Of a DNA stretch of 64,000 nucleotides, positions 59,130-64,000 are shown piece by piece. Both the position numbers and the translations under genes were made by a program. The notes under the pieces were generated by a model, which saw nothing but the letters and a program-made list of their open reading frames with translations, was not told the DNA's origin and made no database searches. The stretch lies in NCBI RefSeq assembly GCF_024763615.1, contig NC_077222.1:4464001-4528000 (forward strand), given 5' to 3'. Source of the DNA: Phlebotomus papatasi (taxonomy: Eukaryota; Arthropoda; Insecta; Diptera; Psychodidae). Within the stretch, counting starts at the first letter, position 1. Every line of letters begins with the position of its first letter.

Positions 59130-60235
59130 GGGGAAACTGGGGCACGACCAAACACGGGGTAGCACCAAACACTGCGATTTTTTAATCAGATATTCGACTT
59201 CAGAGGACAAGACTTAGGGTAGAGTCAGTACTTTTTCGCCAGTAAGCCCTTTTTCGCTACCTAAATTAAAATCACATTTTAAGAAAATTATGAGTTCGTG
59301 AAACTACGAAATGAGTGTTATTTCGTGAGCTCTAGCCAAATGAATCAGAAAACCATATCAGATGCTCCTCCGACTAGATTATTTGCAAGTTAATTAAAGA
59401 AATTGTCGACAAGGTGAACAGTCACCAAAAAAATATGGAGTTCTTAATAAACTTGTCAACGCTCGGACAAATTGTCTTCCATTATTTTATGTTTTTTCAA
59501 TACAGTATTCGATATTTTTTCACTGAAAGTCAATCCTTTATTAACTAAGCTTTGTTCTAATATCATTTTTTAATAATGTTTTCCAAAAAAATAAAGAAAT
59601 CCGGATGTGGTGTAATAGGGCTTACTTTTTTCGGTTGTGTGAGTACTTTTCGCCACTAATTTTTCCAAGCATTTTACAAGTGGCGCTCCTTGCGGAATTT
59701 AGTTGAAACAGGCGTAATTTTCAATTGATTTTTATCGCAAATAAAAAATGTGCAAAAAACCATTCGAAATACTCTTATACTTGTCTGGTATCGGTGCTAA
59801 ATAAGAAAATTACTGTGACGTGTACTCTTGGGAGTTTTCGAAAGCTGCTGTTTCTTAAAAATCAATTGAAAACAAGTGGCGAAAAAGTGCTTACACAGTG
59901 GCGAAAAAGTGTTTACAAAGTGGCGAAAAGTACTGAAACATGCATTGTTGCAGGAAATGTACTTTTTCAACCAGACACTCAAAAGTTCCCGGAAAGTCTC
60001 CTGGTTCAATAGATAGACAATGCTTTAAATTTCATTTTATTTCGACAAAAAGTGTAAGAATTATAAGGGTGTCAAACCTTAAGTTGGCGAAAAGTACTTA
60101 CTCTACCCTATAGAGATTTATACGCATTATAAGGATGCTTGTCCACTGAAGAAATGGTCGATATAGTCCAAGTAGTTTAGGACTAAAAATTAGTGTTTGG
60201 TGGTACCCCGTGTTTGGTGGTGCCCCAGTTTCCCC
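59130..60235. mobile_element. Outer MITE GGGGAAACTGGGGC
   Basis: GGGGAAACTGGGGCACGACC and the inverse ending GCCCCAGTTTCCCC, TA at 59128-59129 and 60236-60237. The phrase CAAACACGGGGTA(G/C)CACCAAACAC is present on both arms. Without its insert it would be about 214 bp. Confidence 0.9.
59217..60108. mobile_element. 892 bp GGGTAGAGTCAGTACTTTTCGCCA element
   Basis: Inserted in the preceding MITE. Ends GGGTAGAGTCAGTACTTTTC and GAAAAGTACTTACTCTACCC, TA on both sides. GTGGCGAAAA(A)GT is repeated at least three times near 59875-59935 and pairs with TTTTCGCCA at the left, a subterminal-repeat pattern. Confidence 0.88.
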
Positions 60236-60428
60236 TAGTTACAATGTTGTTCGAAACTCTTCAATTGAATTTTCGTGGCTTTTACTGTTTCGAAGTTAAT
60301 TGTCAAAATAAAATCAAATATTCGAACATAAACTGCCAATTCTCAAGCGGAAGATACGCGTACTTCTAATCTTAGATTTCTGGTGGATCTTTCAATAGAA
60401 TTTTTGAATGGCTTTCTAACTTCAAATA

Positions 60429-60854
60429 GGGTAAGTGTGCCAAATTTCGGCATAGTTGCATGCAAGCGCCAAAATCTCAAGTTTGAAATGTAATATTTTT
60501 AATACAAATTGAATTTATTTGTTACTTTTATGTAAGGAGTGTTCCTTGAAACCTTGTAGACAGTCTATCGTCTTTATTTTCTCTAAATTCATTCTTAATA
60601 CATTCTAAAATGAATAAAAATGTTGACATAACATTGGTGTCCTATTTCGGCCACTTTCATTTTCATAGGTCCTTGCCCTTCCGGAATTTTTCGAGTGTCT
60701 TTTTCGGATTATCTTGTTTGTCTAATCGACATTTTTTGTTATTTTTTGCATTGTATTATTTCTAGAGTACGCAAAAACTAAAAATTCATGGAAATTCGAG
60801 GAACAAAAAATGTGGCCGAAATTGCAAGCTGGCCGAAATTTGGCACACTTACCC
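60429..60854. mobile_element. GGGTAAGTGT-family MITE, second complete copy
   Basis: 426 bp, GGGTAAGTGTGCCAAATTTC to GAAATTTGGCACACTTACCC, TA flanks. Very similar along its length to 36540-36980, suggesting fairly recent spread. Confidence 0.9.
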
Positions 60855-62889
60855 TATACGTATACTTGTGAACATAAGGATAGTGTTTCTCATTCCCCAT
60901 CACTCACGCAGAATTGCACTTCTAAGCTATATGTTCAAAGTTGAAATCTAACATGTACGTACATAGCATAATAATTCCTTTCAACCCCTGTCTTTCTCAC
61001 TCTCTTCCACTCTTCCAGTGATGCACTTAAATCTTATGAGAACAGCGCAAAATTATACGCAATGCACTAGCAAAGAAACATCCAGAGAAGATTGAATAAT
61101 GTGATAAGGAATATTTCCTGTAGGGAAAGGGAGGGCCATATTAAAGAGTAGGTTTCTCTGTGGAATGTGGTCATGATTAAAATTGCATGTATATAGTGTT
61201 TTTTTTTAGAGAATAAGGTATACATGGGTACACATGATGCGACATGGACTAGAAATATACCTTATATCGAAGGAAGACATATTGTCTTTAATTTATGCAT
61301 AAGACCTCAAATGTCTTTAAGCAAAAGATAAATTGATATAAAAATAGACAAATAACTTTGTTACCATATGATGCATCTTTGTGCAAATATATGCACTTCC
61401 CGGAAAAGTATACAAATGTATTAATTATATGCGAATTCATTTGCTAAATTGGTTTAACAATAAAATGGTCATCCATCTTGCTTTTAGCAATTTCATGACT
61501 TTGAGGAAATCCAATGGGGATATATTTATGTTTCTAAACTTAACCTCTGCTAAAATAAACACCATTAAGACAGATTAGTAATTTGCATTCCATGTGCTAT
61601 CTCTCACTTGCAAGAATCTTTTCACAGCAAAACTTCAGGAGGATATGTCTAAGTGAGAAAAATATGCATTTGTCCATGGTCGACCATTTTAGCGAAATAT
61701 TTTGTCTTCGAATCTCTCTTAAGCTGCGATTGAAACTCGCTAGTCTTGTTATATTATATGTTTCTTTTTCCCAACTTGGGTGTGCGTCAACCTCCGCATG
61801 CTGGTAAAACACCTGCCTCAGCGCGGGTTTTTTTATTCGTTCCGCAATGCATCTTGTTAGGTGTTTGCCATAATATTGTTGGATTTTGGAATCTATAAAA
61901 TAAAATATAAAAATTTAAAATATCATGAAAATTTCTCTTATGCACATTAAATTTTTGACTGTTGCTTTTATTATTCTTATTTCTTTTTTTTTTTAAATAA
62001 AAATTGTCTAGCTAATGGCTCAATCTTGTACCTCATGTAATTCACTTCCATATATTTATAATCTTTTAGTTTTAGTGAATAGATATGGCATGGAATGTAA
62101 ATTCACCTATAGAGTGCTGTGGGGAAATGAATTTGGTGGAATTTAGCTATATTTATTCAAAAAGACAAGAAATTGCTGCAGTAGATGTGAAAGAGATGGT
62201 AAAGTTGTAAGCATTTTTCTTCAATGCACCAAGAAGTACATAAATAGTGCTTTAGTTACTTTCTGGCAACTTCTTGTGCCACTCTTTTGAGCATAACTAG
62301 AAAATTTATCTCAACTCGCAACTCTGCACAACGTCTCCGCAATTCAATAAATTCCACCAGTCTTTCACACATTGGGGATTATATTTTTTTCATTTGTTTG
62401 TGTTATAACATCTTGTTAAAAAGTTCCTTAGCTTTAACGTATACATAACTTGAATATTAACTTGTGTCCAAATACAAGGGGTAGTTAACTACGATCGGAA
62501 GTGGTGTACATGAAAAACTTTTTGCATAAATTATGGAAGTGCCAAGGGACTGTTTATTCTAATATCGATCGCTCAGAATAAGAAACGAATAACTCTCAGT
62601 AAGCAAATTTTACGGTGCTATCACCAGGGGCATGATATTTCCTATGTTTCCCATAAATTTCTATCGAGCCGAAAAAACTTTTGAATTTATTAGCTGTTTT
62701 CTGTCATTGTAGAATGAATAAGCAAAAAATACTAATACAAAATAAAAGCCAATTTAATAAAGAAGAGGCAACCGAAAACCCTAAATTGGCAACTTACGTG
62801 GTTCTGGAGATATCTCGTGAAATGTGTACGAAAACAGGGAAAAAATTACACTGAAACAGGTCGCATTTTTCAGAGCTAATGTCACCATC
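60855..62889. other. Spacer, no gene seen
   Basis: AT-rich with chance ORFs of 65-74 codons (61381-61812). I see no TIR element, RNA gene or coding signature. Confidence 0.45.
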
Positions 62890-63665
62890 CTGGCTCTATC
62901 ATACTAGAATTTTCTACAATTTAATTTTAAATTCAATTGAGCTAATTGAGCATTAAGATTTCTAGAATTTACTTGAAAATTCTCACAGTCAGGACACATT
63001 TTGCAAGAAATTTGCTCAATTTTAAATAGTGCCGCGAGATTTTTGATTGTGAATGACTCCAGAAAATATGTGATAGTACTTAAAATGTCTTAAAGTCACT
63101 TATCTGTTATGCAAAAGAATCTCCAAAACCAGAAGAAAGGGTTGTAGGCAAGGGGGCTCATGAAGAGACCCTCATACAGTTTTGTTTAAAATCTGTATGG
63201 AAGTCATCCCAACTGAGATTTCTCAACACAACAATTTCCTTCGAATGGCTTTGGAGGAACTTAATAAATTACTCCAGATACTCAAGCTTCACTTCATGCA
63301 AGTTTATCACTAAAACACTGTACTTATCTTATTTTTTGGCCATAAATAATATTAATTACGAGTAAATAAATTTAATAAGAATAATTTTCTTCAAAAGACT
63401 ACTCATTTAACTGCAATAAAATTGAAATTATTGAGCAATTTTAACATTTTAATTTGCTGAATTCATATTTATTTGAGCAACTACATTTATGCTATTTTAA
63501 CATATTTAAATAGGTTTTTTTTGGACCAAGTATTAGTTTTTATTAATAAAGAAGTGAAGATCTATCAATTCAATAGGTTTTTAATGCAAAATAACGTATA
63601 GGAACAATACATCTGAAAATTAAATTGAATTTACAAATTGAAAAAATCCTAGTGTGATAGCACGG
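62890..63665. mobile_element. 776 bp CTATCACACTAG MITE, copy 2
   Basis: Inverse-orientation copy of 49043-49808; the right end CTAGTGTGATAGCACGG is followed by TTA, and the left end is more diverged (TGGCTCTATCATACTAG). Interior similarity spans the whole length. Confidence 0.82.
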
Positions 63666-64000
63666 TTACAGGAGAGCGATTTGAAGCTGAGATTTTACAT
63701 GCAGAGTATAGAATTTTGAAATCTCTATAATTTTAAAAATTAGTATCTTTCATGTATAATGTTCACAGGGAAGGTAGAGGGTATAGAGAATTATCCAAAA
63801 AGCGAATAAAACGAGTTTTGTAAAAAATCGAGATGTTCGACTTACATTCTGAGTCGTCGATATCTTCTCTTTGCTCGAATGTATAATCGCATTTAATATC
63901 CAAATTAAAATTGAAGTTCACAGTCGGAATGAGTAATTAAGAGAAATTAGTGATATACCTCAAACACACTTAAAAAGACCTCGCATATTAAGATTTGAAG
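63666..64000. other. Window end, no gene seen
   Basis: AT-rich sequence without supported features. Confidence 0.45.

Overview
The window is insect nuclear DNA: AT-rich, with spliced genes, short introns of about 65-70 bp next to kilobase introns, and a very dense load of small DNA transposons. The proteins (Rasputin/G3BP, three nucleoplasmin-like proteins, eIF3a, Tim8) read like dipteran orthologues. The compact gene structures and abundant TA/TTAA elements fit a nematoceran fly such as a sand fly or gnat. That assignment is inference from family knowledge, not a database match. No bacterial operon, CRISPR array or intact virus was seen.
Layout. 1-5137: 3' part of rasputin (+), its 4.2 kb intron loaded with repeats including a 1.6 kb foldback element. 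5138-14.8 kb: rasputin 3' untranslated region, then repeat-filled spacer with a 2.8 kb composite terminal-inverted-repeat (TIR) element. 14,889-18,018: three complete tandem nucleoplasmin-like genes (-), each with three exons. 18.5-21 kb: a decayed LINE split by a 266 bp element, and a ~92 bp minisatellite. 21,518-22,627: an unrecognised single-exon 369-residue protein (+). 25,413-33,028: eIF3a (+), four exons, 1113 residues; its third intron holds a stack of transposons. 33.4-37 kb: a 2.8 kb TIR element with nested insertions and a damaged ORF. 37,294-37,639: Tim8 (-), two small exons, 91 residues. 38-40 kb: a mariner-type transposase relic cut by a TTAA element. 41.2-43.1 kb: a tentative secreted-peptide gene start with an exact 56 bp inverted copy of part of its exon 1.5 kb away. 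43.7-64 kb: no confident gene; mostly MITEs, many nested up to three deep and delimited by TA target duplications.
The genes do not form one pathway. Most are housekeeping genes: mRNA binding/stress granules (rasputin), histone chaperones (Nlp), translation initiation (eIF3a) and mitochondrial import (Tim8). The most unusual content is the Nlp triplication and the layered transposon insertions, which record an order of events. I did not find a clearly new functional system. The best leads are the tentative peptide gene with its 56 bp inverted duplicate, and the MITE nests with hairpin and tRNA-like modules.
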